Shown here: positions 16,498-24,971 of the stretch, piece after piece
How the letters are laid out: each line of letters starts with the position of its first letter
How positions within the stretch are numbered: the first letter of the stretch is position 1
Position numbers and translations under genes: made by a program
Notes under the pieces: model-generated
Databases searched by the model: none
What the model was told of the DNA's origin: nothing
What the model saw: the letters and a program-made list of their open reading frames with translations, nothing else
Source: Inquilinus sp052078665
Lineage (GTDB): Bacteria; Pseudomonadota; Alphaproteobacteria; DSM-16000; Inquilinaceae
Reading direction: 5' to 3'
NCBI RefSeq assembly: GCF_052078665.1
Contig: NZ_JBQJIK010000037.1
Location: 12,136 to 76,135, forward strand
Length of the DNA: 64,000 nt

Positions 16498-17202
16498 TCA
16501 GGTGTAGCTCAGCTTCGGATACCAGTCCGTCCCCCGGCCCTCCGGGGTGCAGTCCAGCACCATCCACAGCGGCGAAGGGTCGGGGGCGCCGCGCGGGTCC
16601 TGGCCGGGATCGGAGGTCTCGCCGGTCAGCTCCTCGGCCCAGAAGTGCCGGATGGTGCCGTCGCGTCGGGTGAACACATGCAGCGCCGGAAGGTCCGACC
16701 CGTCGGGCCCGACGGCGAAATAGTCGCGCGAATAGGCGCCGTCGACATCGCTGAACAGCCGCAGGTCGCGCCAGCCGCGCTCGCGCTTCCACGCGGCCAG
16801 GCGGGCGAAGGGCGATCGGGCGACCACGGCCAGGGCGGCGCGCTGGCCGATATCGGCCGCGTTGCTGTCCCAGGCGTCGAGCAGGTTGGTGCACATCGGG
16901 CAGGGGCGCTCGCGCTGCGGCCCGAACATGTAGCTGTAGACCACCAGCGTCGGCTTGTCGCCGAACAGCCCGGCCAGGTCGGTCGGGCCGTCCGGCCCCT
17001 CGAAACGGTGGTCGCCGGTCACCGGGCCGCCGGGCGGCAAAGCGCGGCGCTGGGCGGCGACCCGCTCGATCCGGCGCCGCAGCTCGATCTCCTCGGCCAG
17101 CAGCGCGGTGCGGGCGGCGCGGTACTCGGCGCTCTCATTGGGGATGCGGACGGGGTTGGCCTGGGCCAGCTCGGCCGCGGGGGTCAGGGTCTTCGCGTCC
17201 AT
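16498..17202 (-). CDS. DUF899 thioredoxin-like protein
   Basis: This 234-residue cytoplasmic protein belongs to the DUF899 family, a thioredoxin-like fold. It is recognised by the region LVVYSYMFGPQRERPCPMCTNLLDAWDSN, with a CPMC redox-like motif, and by FAVGPDGSDLPALHVFTRRDGTIRHFW. The enzymatic role is not established. ATG 17202 has GGAGG at suitable spacing. The open frame continues upstream into a palindromic repeat and is clearly not coding there. It follows the FAD oxidase gene on the same strand, separated by the repeat. Confidence 0.8.
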   Translation of the reverse strand: MDAKTLTPAAELAQANPVRIPNESAEYRAARTALLAEEIELRRRIERVAAQRRALPPGGPVTGDHRFEGPDGPTDLAGLFGDKPTLVVYSYMFGPQRERPCPMCTNLLDAWDSNAADIGQRAALAVVARSPFARLAAWKRERGWRDLRLFSDVDGAYSRDYFAVGPDGSDLPALHVFTRRDGTIRHFWAEELTGETSDPGQDPRGAPDPSPLWMVLDCTPEGRGTDWYPKLSYT

Positions 17203-17300
17203 CGGGAGGTCCTCCACGGGTTGACGCATCTGGTCGTCGGCGCAGGGCCGGATTCGACAGCAAGGCGGGTTTTTTGCCACCTGGGCTCGATCTCTTTTTC

Positions 17301-17378
17301 TGTCATGCCCGGGCTTGACCCGGGCATCCAGAGGCTGTCGACGCCCCCTGGATTGCCGGGTCAAGCCCGGCAATGACA
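17301..17378. repeat. Palindromic intergenic repeat, copy 1
   Basis: The element starts TGTCATGCCCGGGCTTGACC and ends GGTCAAGCCCGGCAATGACA, so its ends are near-perfect inverted copies around a short centre. A second copy of the same design is at 57812-57903. This is a well-known dispersed palindrome of alphaproteobacterial genomes, which often lies between genes and may act on transcripts. Confidence 0.85.
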
Positions 17379-17415
17379 GGATAAGAAAGCTAGAGCCTGT
17401 GGCCGCTAATCCAGT

Positions 17416-18828
17416 CTAAGCCTGGATCACCTTGCCCGGATTCATGATCCCGGCCGGGTCGATCGCCCGCTTGATCCGGCGCATCAGGTCGATCTCGACC
17501 GGCGATTTGCGCTCGGCGATCTCGTCGCGCTTCAACAGGCCGACGCCGTGCTCGGCGCTGATCGACCCGTCCAGGGCGGCGACGATGTCGTGCACCCGGT
17601 GGTTGATCTCCTCCCAGCGCGCGGTGAAGGCGGCGCGGTCGGCGCCCTCCGGCTGGTTCAGGTTGAAATGGATGTTGCCGTCGCCGAGATGGCCGAACGG
17701 CACCACCCGCACCCCGGGGATCGCGGCCTCGACCATTGCCGTCGCCTGCTCCAGGAACGCCGGCACCCGGGCCAGGGGCAGGGCGACGTCGTGCTTGATC
17801 GCCCCGCCCTCGAAGCGCTGGCCTTCGACGATCGCCTCGCGCAGATGCCAGAAGGCCTTGCGCTGCGCCTCGCTCGACGCGATCGCGGCATCCGTCACCA
17901 GCCCGGCCTCGAAGCCGCCGGCCAGGATCGCCTCCAGCTGCTCCGCCAGCTTCGCGTCGGCGGCGGGGGAGGACAGCTCCAGCAGCACGTACCAGAGGTG
18001 GCGCTCGGCCAGCGGGTCGATGGCGCCGGCGACATGGCGCAGGGCGAAGTCGACGGCGATGCGCGGCAGCAGCTCGACCCCGGTGACCGACCCGCCGGCC
18101 TCGGCCCGGGCGCGGCCGAACAGGGCGACGGCGGCGGCCGGGTCCGGCACCGCGACCAGCGCCGCCGCGACGCTGCGCGGCCGCGGGAACAGCTTCAGCA
18201 CCGCCGCGGTGATTACCCCCAGCGTGCCTTCGGCGCCGATGAAGATCTGCTTCAAATCGTAGCCGGTGTTGTCCTTGCGCAGGGCTCTGAGACCGTCCCA
18301 GACCCGGCCGTCGGGCAGCACCACCTCCAGCCCCAGCACCAGGTCGCGGGTGTTGCCGTAGCGCAGCACCGCGGTGCCGCCGGCATTGGTCGACAGGTTG
18401 CCGCCGATGCGGCAACTGCCCTCGGCCCCCAGGCTCAGCGGGAACAGCCGGTCGGCCGCCTCCGCCGCCGCCTGCACCTGGGCCAGGATCACCCCGGCCT
18501 CGACCGTGATGTGGTCGCCCTCGGCGTCGACCTCGCGGATCCGGGTCAACCGGTCGGTGGCGAGGATGACCTGGCCGGCCGCGGCCACGGCGCCGCCCAC
18601 CAGCCCGGTGTTGCCGCCCTGCGGCACGATGCCGATGCCGCGTTCGGCGCAGAGCGTGACCACCGCCGCCACCTCGGCGGTCGATGCCGGCCGCACCACG
18701 ATCCCTGCCGTGCCTTGGTACTTGCCGCGCCATTCCTTCAGATAGGGCGCCAGATCCGCCGCCTCGTGCAGCACGCCCTGCGGGCCGGTGACGGTGATCA
18801 GGGCATCCAGCAGTGCGGCGTCGGTCAT
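17416..18828 (-). CDS. FAD-linked D-2-hydroxyacid dehydrogenase (GlcD/D2HGDH family)
   Basis: This 470-residue flavoenzyme has an N-terminal PCMH-type FAD-binding domain, with VVRPASTAEVAAVV and the FAD motif PQGGNTGLVGGAV at about residues 75-87. The C-terminal FAD-oxidase cap domain has HLGDGNIHFN and ends with SAEHGVGLLKRDE. It oxidises a D-2-hydroxy acid (glycolate, lactate or 2-hydroxyglutarate type) with electrons passed to an acceptor. ATG 18828 has AGGGAG upstream and lies ten bases after the stop of the Sua5 gene, so both are likely one transcript. Confidence 0.85.
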   Translation of the reverse strand: MTDAALLDALITVTGPQGVLHEAADLAPYLKEWRGKYQGTAGIVVRPASTAEVAAVVTLCAERGIGIVPQGGNTGLVGGAVAAAGQVILATDRLTRIREVDAEGDHITVEAGVILAQVQAAAEAADRLFPLSLGAEGSCRIGGNLSTNAGGTAVLRYGNTRDLVLGLEVVLPDGRVWDGLRALRKDNTGYDLKQIFIGAEGTLGVITAAVLKLFPRPRSVAAALVAVPDPAAAVALFGRARAEAGGSVTGVELLPRIAVDFALRHVAGAIDPLAERHLWYVLLELSSPAADAKLAEQLEAILAGGFEAGLVTDAAIASSEAQRKAFWHLREAIVEGQRFEGGAIKHDVALPLARVPAFLEQATAMVEAAIPGVRVVPFGHLGDGNIHFNLNQPEGADRAAFTARWEEINHRVHDIVAALDGSISAEHGVGLLKRDEIAERKSPVEIDLMRRIKRAIDPAGIMNPGKVIQA

Positions 18829-18838
18829 GGGTCGCTCC

Positions 18839-19813
18839 CTAGGGTCGTGGGGCCGCGGCGCGGCGCAGCCGGTCGTTGATGGCGGCACCCAGGCCGGATT
18901 CGGGGATCGGTGCCACCGCGATGGTGCCGGCGCCGGTCTTGTCCAGCGCCCGCAGCATGGCGAACAGGTTGGCGGCGGCCTCGGCCAGGTTGGCCTTGTC
19001 GCTGAGGTTCATCACCTTCGGCCCGCTGCGCAGGTCGGGGCCGAAGGTCAGCAGCACCTCGTCCGGCCCGATCGCGCCGGCGTTCAGCCGCACCTGCGCC
19101 CGCGGCGCGTAGTGGCTGGCCAGCTGGCCGGGCGAAGCCGGCCGCTCCGGATCCTTCTCCGGCAGGGCGATGGGGCCGAGCAGCGCGGTCAGCTCCTCGA
19201 CCGTCACCCCGCCGGGGCGCAGCAGCACCGGCCGCTCGCCGGTCAGGTCCAGCACGGTCGATTCCAGGCCGACGGCGCAACGCCCGCCGGCCACCACCAG
19301 CGACACCCGGCCGGACAGCCCGTCCAGCACATGCTGCGGCGTGGTCGGGCTGACCGCGCCGGAGACATTGGCGCTGGGCGCCGCCACCGGCCGGCCGACC
19401 GCGGCCAGCAGGCGCCGCGCCGCGGGATGCGCCGGCACCCGGATCGCCAGGCTGTCCAGCCCGGCCGAGGCCAGCAGCGACGCGCGCGCGCCCTCGCGCC
19501 GCGGCAGCACCAGCGTCAGCGGGCCCGGCCACAGCGTCTCGGCGATCCTTCGGGCGCGGTCGTCGAACAGCACCAGATCCTCGGCCTGCTCAGCATCGGC
19601 CAAGTGGCAGATCAGCGGGTTGAAGCTCGGGCGCCGCTTGGTCTCGAAGATCGCGGCCACGGCGCGGTCGTTGGTGGCGTCGCCGCCCAGGCCATACACC
19701 GTCTCGGTCGGGAAGGCGACCAGGCGGCCCTCGCGCAGCAGCGCCGCGGCGCGGGCGATGCCGGCGGGGCCGTCGTCGACGATCTCGGTCCGGATCGGAT
19801 CGTGGGTGCTCAT
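18839..19813 (-). CDS. tsaC: L-threonylcarbamoyladenylate synthase (Sua5 type)
   Basis: This 324-residue enzyme makes threonylcarbamoyl-AMP from threonine, bicarbonate and ATP for the t6A37 modification of tRNAs. The YrdC domain includes LLREGRLVAFPTETVYGLGGDA, KRRPSFNPLICHLAD and VAAPSANVSGAVSPT. It also has the C-terminal Sua5 domain after the linker SPGQLASHYAPRA, so it is the long Sua5 form rather than short TsaC. The start ATG is 141 bases from the divergent ParA-like gene. It is co-oriented with the FAD oxidase gene. Confidence 0.93.
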   Translation of the reverse strand: MSTHDPIRTEIVDDGPAGIARAAALLREGRLVAFPTETVYGLGGDATNDRAVAAIFETKRRPSFNPLICHLADAEQAEDLVLFDDRARRIAETLWPGPLTLVLPRREGARASLLASAGLDSLAIRVPAHPAARRLLAAVGRPVAAPSANVSGAVSPTTPQHVLDGLSGRVSLVVAGGRCAVGLESTVLDLTGERPVLLRPGGVTVEELTALLGPIALPEKDPERPASPGQLASHYAPRAQVRLNAGAIGPDEVLLTFGPDLRSGPKVMNLSDKANLAEAAANLFAMLRALDKTGAGTIAVAPIPESGLGAAINDRLRRAAAPRP

Positions 19814-19954
19814 GATCCGTTCTATAGCCCGATCCGCGGCCGGGGCGATATGCGCTGAGCGGCCATCTGCTGCCGCCGCGAGGCCGTTCTGCGGAGATCT
19901 CATGTTGCGCTGCAGCAAAAGCCGCGCGACACTTCCGCGAAACGGAGGGTGCGA

Positions 19955-20569
19955 ATGGCCGGTCGGACGATCACCGTGGCGCAGCAGAAGGGCGGGGCGG
20001 GGAAGACCACGCTGGTCGCGCATCTCGCTGCCGCCTTCGCCCGCGCCGGCCTCAAGGTCGCGACCGTCGACATCGACCCGCAGGGCAGCCTCAGCCGCTG
20101 GGTCGAGGCACGCGGCGCCGACCCCGGCTTCACCCATCTCCGGATCACCGGCTGGCGGGTGCCGGCGGCGGTCGACCGGGCCCGGGCGACGCATGATCTG
20201 GTGCTGATCGACAGCCCGCCGCATGCCGCCTCCGACGCCCGCATAGCGGTGCGGGCGGCGCAGCTGGTCCTGGTGCCGATCCAGCCCAGCCCGATGGACC
20301 TGTGGGCGACGCAGCCGACCCTGGACCTGGCGGCGGAGGAGAAGGTGCCGGCCTGGATCGTGCTGAACCGGGTGCCGCCGCGCTCCAAGGTCGCCGACGC
20401 GCTGGAGGTCGAGATCGGCCGGCTCGGCATTCCGGTGCTGGCGGCCCGGATCGGCAACCGCACCGGCTTCGCCGCGGCGATGCTGTCCGGCCGCACCCTG
20501 GTCGAGACCGCGCCGAGCACGAAGGGGGCGGAGGAGATCGCGGCCCTGGCCGCGGCGCTGCGGGCGTAG
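19955..20569 (+). CDS. ParA/MinD-like P-loop ATPase
   Basis: This 204-residue stand-alone ParA-family ATPase has the deviant Walker A motif KGGAGKTT (residues about 11-18), switch segment VDIDPQGSLSRW and Walker B-like LVLIDSPPH. There is no N-terminal DNA-binding extension and no ParB neighbour, so it resembles small orphan ParA proteins that position cellular cargo rather than a chromosome partition system. ATG 19955 is chosen with GGAGG at 19944-19948; an in-frame GTG six bases earlier is too close to it. Confidence 0.85.
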   Translation: MAGRTITVAQQKGGAGKTTLVAHLAAAFARAGLKVATVDIDPQGSLSRWVEARGADPGFTHLRITGWRVPAAVDRARATHDLVLIDSPPHAASDARIAVRAAQLVLVPIQPSPMDLWATQPTLDLAAEEKVPAWIVLNRVPPRSKVADALEVEIGRLGIPVLAARIGNRTGFAAAMLSGRTLVETAPSTKGAEEIAALAAALRA

Positions 20570-20632
20570 GCTTGCCTGCCGGCCCGTTTCCGGCGAGGCT
20601 GCGGCCCTTCGTCCGAACGCCGAGACCGCGCC

Positions 20633-21400
20633 ATGACCGCCGATCCCTTCGTCGCCTTCGCCGAAAGCCTCGCCGATGCCGCCCGCCCGGCGGCGATGCG
20701 CTGGTTCCGCACCGGCCTCGCGGTCGAGGACAAGGCCGACGATTCGCCGGTGACCATGGCCGACCGTTCGGTCGAGCAGCTGATGCGGCAGATGATCAAT
20801 GCCAGCTACCCCGACCATGGCATCCTCGGCGAGGAGCATGGCCGCGAGGGCATCGACCGCGACCTGGTCTGGGTGCTGGACCCGATCGACGGCACCCGCG
20901 CCTTCATCGCCGGCGTCCCGATGTTCGGGTCGCTGATCGCCCTGGTCGAGAAGGGGCGGCCGCTGGTCGGGGTAATCGAGATGCCGGCGCTGGGCGAGCG
21001 CTTCGTCGGCCATGCCGGCCACCCGTCGCTGGCCGACGGCAAGCCCTGCCGCACCCGCGATTGCGGCGGCCTCGGCAACGCCATCCTCACCACCACCTCG
21101 CCGGAGGTGTTCTCGGGCGACACCCTCAAGACCTTCGAGCGGCTGGCCGGGGCGGTGAAGCACCGCCGCTACGGCCTCGACTGCTACGGCTACGCCCTGG
21201 TCGCGCTGGGCTGCATCGACCTGGTGATGGAGCGCGGCCTGCAGCCCTATGACTACATGTCGCTGGTGCCGGTGATCGAGGGCGCCGGCGGCGTCATCAC
21301 CGACTGGCAGGGCCAGCCGCTCGGCCTCGACTCCTCGGGCGAGGTCCTGGCCGCCGCCACCCCGGCCCTGCACCGGGCGGCGCTGGACCTGATCAGCTGA
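20633..21400 (+). CDS. hisN: Histidinol-phosphatase, inositol-monophosphatase type
   Basis: This 255-residue Mg2+-dependent phosphatase has the superfamily metal-site motifs GEEHG (about residue 65), WVLDPIDGTRAFIAG (about 83-97) and the C-terminal YDYMSLVPVIEGAGG. It resembles alphaproteobacterial HisN, which removes phosphate from L-histidinol phosphate in histidine biosynthesis. The specificity is inferred from the TRAFIAGVPMFG pattern rather than measured. Its TGA shares a base with the ATG of the next gene. Confidence 0.82.
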   Translation: MTADPFVAFAESLADAARPAAMRWFRTGLAVEDKADDSPVTMADRSVEQLMRQMINASYPDHGILGEEHGREGIDRDLVWVLDPIDGTRAFIAGVPMFGSLIALVEKGRPLVGVIEMPALGERFVGHAGHPSLADGKPCRTRDCGGLGNAILTTTSPEVFSGDTLKTFERLAGAVKHRRYGLDCYGYALVALGCIDLVMERGLQPYDYMSLVPVIEGAGGVITDWQGQPLGLDSSGEVLAAATPALHRAALDLIS

Positions 21401-21849
21401 TGCCGCGCCTGTACTTCGCCGCGCCGCTGTTCTCGGCTGCCGAGCTGGTCTTCAACGCGGTGCTGGCGGAGCGGATCGAGGCGCTGGGCTTCACCCTCTT
21501 CCTGCCGCAGCGCGACGGGGTCGAGAGCCACCGCGAGCCCTGGGCGTCGATGGCGCCGGAGCAGCGGCGCCGCGTCCTCTTCGAGATGGATCGCGACCAG
21601 GTCTTCGCCTGCGACGTGCTGCTGGTCGTGCTCGACGGGCGGGTGCCGGACGAGGGCGCGGCGCTGGAGCTCGGCATGGCCTATGCCCATCGCCAGCTGG
21701 CCAAGCCCGGGCGCCGGCTGGTCGGGCTGCACACCGATGCCCGTGCCGCCTTCCTCGGCGCCAAGCTGAACCCGATGCTGGCGATGCCGCTCGACGCCGT
21801 GTTCGACGACGCGGATGCGCTGCTGGGCTATCTCGCCGGCATACGCTGA
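21400..21849 (+). CDS. Nucleoside 2-deoxyribosyltransferase family protein
   Basis: This 149-residue protein begins MPRLYFAAPLFSAAELVFNAVL and contains CDVLLVVLDGRVPDEGAALELGMAYA. That segment has the conserved Asp and Glu region used by nucleoside 2'-deoxyribosyltransferases to swap bases on deoxyribose. Its ATG overlaps the hisN stop, so translation is probably coupled. Whether it acts in salvage or as a damaged-nucleotide hydrolase is unknown. Confidence 0.8.
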   Translation: MPRLYFAAPLFSAAELVFNAVLAERIEALGFTLFLPQRDGVESHREPWASMAPEQRRRVLFEMDRDQVFACDVLLVVLDGRVPDEGAALELGMAYAHRQLAKPGRRLVGLHTDARAAFLGAKLNPMLAMPLDAVFDDADALLGYLAGIR

Positions 21850-21906
21850 CCGGCGCGGCCGCCGGGCGGCTTCGCCCGCGACTCACCTTGGCGACCCTGA
21901 GTCCGT

Positions 21907-21943
21907 CGAATGATCACGATTGATAGACAACGTTGATCATTCG
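21907..21943. promoter_or_regulatory. Perfect inverted repeat upstream of formate dehydrogenase
   Basis: CGAATGATCA at 21907-21916 is inverted at 21934-21943 (TGATCATTCG) with a 17-base spacer containing ATTGATAGACAACG. It lies in the 288-base gap before the formate dehydrogenase gene, in locally AT-richer sequence. It is either an operator for an unknown regulator or a hairpin; no regulator gene is adjacent. Confidence 0.5.
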
Positions 21944-22137
21944 ATCGGAAGTATCGATTTGAACATAGCGCCTCGCCGGTCGCATCGTGGTCGCTGTGTC
22001 ACGGTCCGATCCGGGCCTGGCCCCTAGATCTGTGCGAGACCAGACGGGCTCAGCCCTTCGCCATCCCGCAACACCGCCCCGGCGATCCCGCCGCGGCGGC
22101 GGATCGGACCGACTCTTCTCCAAGGGAGGAGACTGGA

Positions 22138-23343
22138 ATGGCCAAGATCATTTGCGTTCTCTACGACGACCCGGTGACGGGCACCCCGACCTCCTATGCC
22201 CGCGACGGCCTGCCCAAGCTTGAGCGCTATCCCGGCGGCCAGACCCTGCCGACGCCGAAGGCGATCGACTTCGTCCCCGGCACGCTGCTGGGCAGCGTCT
22301 CCGGCGAGCTCGGCCTGCGGCGCTGGCTCGAATCCCTCGGCCACACCCTGGTCGTCACCTCCGACAAGGACGGCGCCGAGTCCCGGCTGGACCGCGAGCT
22401 GCCGGACGCGGATGTGGTGATCTCCCAGCCCTTCTGGCCGGCCTATCTGACGGCGGAGCGCATCGCCAGGGCGCCCAAGCTGAAGCTGGCCCTGACCGCG
22501 GGCATTGGCTCCGACCATGTCGACCTGCAGGCGGCGATCGACCGCGGCCTCACCGTGGCCGAGGTCACCTACTGCAACTCGATCAGCGTGGCCGAGCACG
22601 TGGTCATGATGATCCTCGGCCTGGTGCGCAACTACATCCCCTCCTACCAGTGGGTGGTGAAGGGCGGCTGGAATATCGCCGACTGTGTCGCCCGGTCCTA
22701 CGACGTCGAGGGCATGCATGTCGGCACCGTGGCCGCCGGCCGCATCGGCCTCGCCGTGCTGCGCCGGCTGGCGCCCTTCGACGTGCATCTGCACTACACC
22801 GACCGGCACCGCCTGTCGGAGGCGGTGGAGACCGAGCTGAACCTGACCTGGCACCCGACGGCGGAGGACATGGTCAAGGTCTGCGACGTGGTCACCATCA
22901 ACGCGCCGCTGCATCCGGAGACCGAGAACCTGTTCAACGCCGCGCTGATCGCCAAGATGAAGCGCGGTGCCTATCTCGTGAACACCGCGCGCGGCAAGAT
23001 CTGCAACCGCGACGCCGTCGTCGCGGCGCTGGAGAGCGGCCAGCTGGCTGGCTATGCCGGCGACGTCTGGTTCCCGCAGCCGGCCCCGGCCGACCATCCC
23101 TGGCGGACCATGCCGCATCACGGCATGACGCCGCATATCTCCGGCACCTCGCTGTCGGCCCAGGCGCGCTACGCCGCCGGCGTGCGCGAGATCCTGGAAT
23201 GCTGGTTCGAGGGCAGGCCGATCCGCGACGAGTACCTGATTGTGGATGGCGGCAAGCTGGCGGGCGCCGGCGCCCATTCCTACAGCGCCGGCAACGCCAC
23301 CGGCGGCTCCGGCGACGCCGCCCGGTTCAAGAAGACAACCTGA
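22138..23343 (+). CDS. fdh: NAD-dependent formate dehydrogenase
   Basis: This 401-residue cytoplasmic enzyme oxidises formate to CO2 with NAD+, without metals. It closely resembles the Pseudomonas sp. 101 enzyme throughout. The NAD fold motif is VGTVAAGRIGLAVLRR, followed by HLHYTDRHR, whose Asp sets NAD+ preference. The catalytic histidine in TPHISGT falls at residue 333 counting Met, which matches the classical His332. The typical tail GAHSYSAGNATGGS is present. A Shine-Dalgarno GGGAGGAG precedes the ATG. A GC-rich hairpin follows the stop. It could supply NADH from C1 compounds or from catabolic formate. Confidence 0.96.
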   Translation: MAKIICVLYDDPVTGTPTSYARDGLPKLERYPGGQTLPTPKAIDFVPGTLLGSVSGELGLRRWLESLGHTLVVTSDKDGAESRLDRELPDADVVISQPFWPAYLTAERIARAPKLKLALTAGIGSDHVDLQAAIDRGLTVAEVTYCNSISVAEHVVMMILGLVRNYIPSYQWVVKGGWNIADCVARSYDVEGMHVGTVAAGRIGLAVLRRLAPFDVHLHYTDRHRLSEAVETELNLTWHPTAEDMVKVCDVVTINAPLHPETENLFNAALIAKMKRGAYLVNTARGKICNRDAVVAALESGQLAGYAGDVWFPQPAPADHPWRTMPHHGMTPHISGTSLSAQARYAAGVREILECWFEGRPIRDEYLIVDGGKLAGAGAHSYSAGNATGGSGDAARFKKTT

Positions 23344-23355
23344 GCCCCTGAGGCC

Positions 23356-23378
23356 GGCCGGTGCGGTCCGCATCGGCC
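23356..23378 (+). terminator. GC-rich hairpin after formate dehydrogenase
   Basis: GGCCGGTGCGG (23356-23366) pairs with CCGCATCGGCC (23368-23378) with one G-T pair and a very short loop. There is no T-tract, so terminator function is uncertain. Confidence 0.3.
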
Positions 23379-23460
23379 GGTCCCTAGCGGTTTGACAGCC
23401 CGGGCCGGGGCGCGCGAAGGTGCCGCGCCATTGCCGCCCCCATTGCCTCAGGGTTCCCCG

Positions 23461-24564
23461 ATGCGCATCACCCGGATCGCCGTCCACCAGGTCGACCTGC
23501 CGCTGCACGAGGGCAGCTACAGATGGTCGGGCGGCAACGCCGTCACCGTGTTCGACAGCACCCTGGTGCGGGTCGACACCGATGCCGGCCTGACCGGCTG
23601 GGGCGAGGTCTGCCCGCTCGGCCCCGCCTATCTGCCGGCCTATGCCGCCGGCGCCCGGACCGGCCTGCGAGAGCTGGCGCCGGGGCTGATCGGGCTCGAC
23701 CCGCGGCAGCTCGGCGTGCTCGACCGCCATCTCGACCGCTCGATGCGCGGCCATCCCTATGTCAAATCGGCGGTCGACATCGCCTGCTGGGACATCCTGG
23801 GCAAGGCCGCCGGCCTGCCGGTCTGCGACCTGCTGGGCGGCCGCTACGGCGACGACTTCGCCCTGTACCGCGCCATCAGCCAGGAGAGCCCGGAGGCGAT
23901 GGCCGCGCGGGTGGCGGAGTACCGCGCCCAGGGCTACACCAAGTTCCAGCTCAAGGTCGGCGGCGACGCCGACACCGACATCGCCCGCATCCACGCCGTC
24001 GCCGCCAAGCTGCAGCCGGGCGACGTGCTGATCGCCGACGCCAACACCGGCTGGCTGATGCACCAGGCGGCGCGGGTGGTCGACGCCGTGCGCGACGTCG
24101 ACGTCACTATCGAGCAGCCCTGCCGCAGCTATGAGGAGTGCCTGACGATCCGCCGCCGCACCGCCCGGCCCTTCGTGCTGGACGAGGTGATCGACGGCCT
24201 GCCGGCGGTGCTCCGCGGCGCCGCCGACGGCGCCATGGACGTGATCAACCTGAAGATCTCCAAGGTCGGTGGGCTGACCAAGGCGCGGCAGATCCGCGAC
24301 CTCTGCGCCGCCCTCGGCATCGCCATGACCATCGAGGACACCTGGGGCGGCGACGTCGCCACCGCGGCGATCGCCCATCTCGCCCATTCGACGCCGCCGG
24401 AGCTGCTGTTCTCGGCGACCGACTTCAACTCCTACGTCACCGTCTCGACCGCGCCGGACGCGCCGCGCCGCAAGCATGGCCGGATGGCCGCCGGCACCGC
24501 CCCGGGTCTGGGCGTGACTCCGGACCCGGCGGTGATCGGCGATCCGGTCTTCGTGGTCGGGTAG
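23461..24564 (+). CDS. Enolase-superfamily enzyme (mandelate racemase/muconate lactonizing group)
   Basis: This 367-residue protein has the capping domain followed by a beta-barrel. The catalytic set is visible: KFQLKVGGD with the K-x-K pair, metal ligands in IADANTGW, IEQPC and VLDEV, and a second lysine in INLKISKVGGL. It resembles proteins annotated as cis-3-hydroxy-L-proline dehydratase or hydroxyproline-betaine epimerase, but specificity cannot be assigned from sequence alone. ATG 23461 is preferred to an upstream TTG, because the intervening 23 codons are Pro-rich and non-conserved in style. Confidence 0.75.
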   Translation: MRITRIAVHQVDLPLHEGSYRWSGGNAVTVFDSTLVRVDTDAGLTGWGEVCPLGPAYLPAYAAGARTGLRELAPGLIGLDPRQLGVLDRHLDRSMRGHPYVKSAVDIACWDILGKAAGLPVCDLLGGRYGDDFALYRAISQESPEAMAARVAEYRAQGYTKFQLKVGGDADTDIARIHAVAAKLQPGDVLIADANTGWLMHQAARVVDAVRDVDVTIEQPCRSYEECLTIRRRTARPFVLDEVIDGLPAVLRGAADGAMDVINLKISKVGGLTKARQIRDLCAALGIAMTIEDTWGGDVATAAIAHLAHSTPPELLFSATDFNSYVTVSTAPDAPRRKHGRMAAGTAPGLGVTPDPAVIGDPVFVVG

Positions 24565-24567
24565 GCG

Positions 24568-24714
24568 TCAGCGGTAATAGCCGTAATACGGGCGGTAGTA
24601 CGGGTGGTAATAGACCGGGCGCGGAAAGGCGGGATAAACGACGCAGCCGGCCAGCGTGGAGACTGCGATCAGGGCCGCTCCGGTCTTGAGCAGGCGGGTC
24701 GAGAGACGCGACAT
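24568..24714 (-). CDS. Tiny tyrosine-rich lipoprotein (48 aa)
   Basis: The frame reads MSRLSTRLLKTGAALIAVST then LAGC, a clear lipobox, followed by VVYPAFPRP and a tail YYHPYYRPYYGYYR. AGAGG lies nine bases before ATG 24714; an in-frame ATG at 24723 directly abuts that motif and is less likely. Small Tyr/Pro-rich lipoproteins of this build occur in alphaproteobacteria with unknown function. It is opposite in direction to, and just after, the enolase-superfamily gene. Confidence 0.65.
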   Translation of the reverse strand: MSRLSTRLLKTGAALIAVSTLAGCVVYPAFPRPVYYHPYYRPYYGYYR

Positions 24715-24971
24715 GGCGAACATCCTCTGCTGACGTCCGCGCCCGATCGGGACGCGACACCGTTTCCACGCCCCAGGGATATTGATCCGTCGCTGGTCTC
24801 TGTCAGCTTACGATAAGTTCATCAAAAGAGCTCTCTCCAAGATGTGACCGATCGGCCATCATCGACTCTGCGCATGATGAATAATAGGCAAGACGGGAAC
24901 CGTTCCGGTCTTCGGTTGTTGTGGCGGTCCTGCCGGATCGTCTGTGGCTGATCTGGCCAGAATTGAGGCGA

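Noticed and set aside
17301..17378. Intrinsic terminator for the FAD oxidase gene.
   Set aside because: No T-tract, and the same sequence recurs at 57812, so it is classed as a dispersed repeat, although it may still affect transcription.
18839..21373. An 844-codon minus-strand frame upstream of and including Sua5.
   Set aside because: The Sua5 gene starts at 19813; upstream codons are antisense to ParA-like and hisN genes and have shadow composition.
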